Below, in pieces: positions 5,038-6,055 of a stretch of DNA of 6,055 nucleotides. This DNA is from Chloroflexota bacterium (GTDB lineage Bacteria; Chloroflexota; UBA6077; CF-72). The stretch lies in NCBI GenBank assembly GCA_019247135.1, contig JAFAPL010000915.1:1-6055 (forward strand). Reading direction: 5' to 3'. Under the pieces are notes generated by a model. That model had not been told where the DNA came from and did not search any database. It was given only the letters and a program-made list of their open reading frames with translations. The position numbers and the translations under genes are program-made. Numbering within the stretch: position 1 is the stretch's first letter; the number at the start of each line of letters is the position of its first letter.

Positions 5038-6055
5038 TCACGCTGAACGCAGCGCGGACGTCATTACATCAGGCAGGTCGGCGCCTGTACTTCTTGCCAG
5101 GCCAGGCAGAGCAGCTACCAGGCTGTACAGGCGTTCCATCCATGCGGTGCCCTGTCCGCGCCCGAACCGCAGCTGATTACTGCCGCGCTTGAGAGGCACG
5201 CCGGCTTTACGCGCCAGAACGTCCATGTTCAGCGGCGGCAACCGGTCGAACTTGACGACGATCTCATCTCGCGTCGCCAGGATGGCCTGCACGTTGGCCG
5301 CGTATGCTCGCAAACGCAAGCTCGTCACGTAGACGAGATGCTGAGCGGGCTCGGGCAGCGCTCCGAAGCGGTCTTCCAGCTCGGAAACAAGGCTCGTGAG
5401 CGTCGCGTCATCCTCGACCGACGAGAACCGCTGGTACAGACGCAGACGAACTGGATCATCGCTGACGTACTCGGGCGGGAGAAACGCATCCAGCGGAACA
5501 TCCAGCGACGGCCAGATTCTTTCGAAGGGCAGGTGCGCCGAGCCATCGTGGCGGGCCTTCAGCAGTTCGACCTGCTCCGCGAGCAGCTTGGTGTACAGGT
5601 CGAAGCCAACCGCGGCGATGTGGCCGCTCTGGGCGGCGCCGAGCAGGTTGCCAGCGCCGCGAATCTCGAGGTCCTTCATGGCGATGCGCAGGCCCGCGCC
5701 GAGCTCGGTGGCCTCGAAGATGGTCTTCAGACGCTCCTGCGCGACTTCGCTGATGGCCATGTCTTTGCCATACAACAGGTACGCGTACGCCCGACTCGCG
5801 CTGCGGCCGACGCGCCCGCGGAGCTGGTACAGCTGCGCGAGACCGAAACGATGTGCACTGTTGACGACCAGCGTATTCGCGTTCGGGATATCCAGGCCCG
5901 ACTCGATAATGGTCGTGCACACGAGGACGTCATAGTCGCCCTCCGCGAATGCCAGCATGGTCTGCTCGAGCTGGTCTTCGGGCATCTGGCCGTGCGCAAC
6001 GGCGATACGCGCCTCAGGCACCAACCGCCGCAGCCGATTGGCGATCGTCTCGATC
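5038..6055 (-). CDS. mfd: Transcription-repair coupling factor Mfd, C-terminal fragment (runs off right edge)
   Basis: Mfd is the cytoplasmic translocase that pushes stalled RNA polymerase off damaged DNA and recruits UvrA for excision repair. The window holds the last 338 codons; the frame stays open to base 6055. Counting from the right edge, the fragment carries the end of the second RecA-like lobe: VAHGQMPE (19-26), motif V TTIIESGLDIPNANT (about 47-61) and motif VI QLRGRVGR (77-84). Then come the translocation (TRG) motif DLEIRGAGNLLGAAQSGH (128-145), shared with RecG, and the C-terminal D7 domain, which begins near LDVPLDAFLPPEYV (about 184-197) and regulates the enzyme in known members. 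RecG lacks this D7 region, which settles the choice. The polymerase-interaction, UvrB-like and Walker A parts lie outside the window. The exporter start follows the TGA (5040-5038) by 13 bases, so mfd probably leads or joins the operon. Nothing appears broken. Confidence 0.96.
   Translation of the reverse strand, partial: IETIANRLRRLVPEARIAVAHGQMPEDQLEQTMLAFAEGDYDVLVCTTIIESGLDIPNANTLVVNSAHRFGLAQLYQLRGRVGRSASRAYAYLLYGKDMAISEVAQERLKTIFEATELGAGLRIAMKDLEIRGAGNLLGAAQSGHIAAVGFDLYTKLLAEQVELLKARHDGSAHLPFERIWPSLDVPLDAFLPPEYVSDDPVRLRLYQRFSSVEDDATLTSLVSELEDRFGALPEPAQHLVYVTSLRLRAYAANVQAILATRDEIVVKFDRLPPLNMDVLARKAGVPLKRGSNQLRFGRGQGTAWMERLYSLVAALPGLARSTGADLPDVMTSALRSA

Noticed and set aside
5396..5935. A 179-residue plus-strand open frame opposite mfd
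   Set aside because: It is Ser/Arg-rich antisense sequence over conserved Mfd motifs, with no independent support.
5038..6055. RecG instead of Mfd for the right-edge helicase
   Set aside because: The region after the TRG motif continues into the Mfd-type D7 domain (LDVPLDAFLPPEYV onward), which RecG does not have.

Overview
The window is gene-dense and GC-rich (about 60% by eye), with strong G/C bias at third codon positions. It looks like ordinary chromosomal DNA of a free-living bacterium. The proteins have a style I associate with Chloroflexota or similar GC-rich environmental lineages, but that is an impression and the phylum cannot be fixed from these sequences. I see no mobile element, CRISPR array, tRNA or rRNA, and no stretch over 300 bases without a gene.

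Layout in the direction of transcription. From the right edge a tight minus-strand cluster runs leftward: (1) the C-terminal third of the transcription-repair coupling factor Mfd, entering from outside the window; (2) a one-polypeptide ABC exporter, 13 bases downstream of mfd; (3) a class I SAM-dependent RNA methyltransferase of the RlmI/RlmK kind, whose frame overlaps the exporter stop; (4) adenine phosphoribosyltransferase (apt), 16 bases further on. The spacing suggests one operon, mfd-exporter-methyltransferase-apt. Next comes a small plus-strand gene (110 residues, unknown function), convergent with apt and followed by a probable intrinsic terminator that touches the apt stop codon. Its start faces the start of a second minus-strand pair: mtnA (methylthioribose-1-phosphate isomerase) and, 4 bases after it, the first 37 codons of a methylthioadenosine phosphorylase (mtnP), which runs off the left edge.

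How the genes work together. MtnP splits 5'-methylthioadenosine into adenine and methylthioribose-1-phosphate. MtnA isomerises the sugar phosphate for methionine salvage, and Apt turns the adenine into AMP. Three of the proteins that consume this polyamine/SAM by-product are therefore encoded close together on one strand, interrupted only by the small opposite-strand gene. The Mfd, exporter and methyltransferase genes have no obvious metabolic link to this pathway.

Points most worth checking: the methyltransferase N-terminus, where conserved sequence extends 45 codons upstream of the first usual start and a CTG overlaps the exporter stop as CTGA; the unknown 110-residue gene lying antisense between apt and mtnA-mtnP; and the exporter's resemblance to lantibiotic-type exporters. 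I found no clear evidence of a wholly new system.
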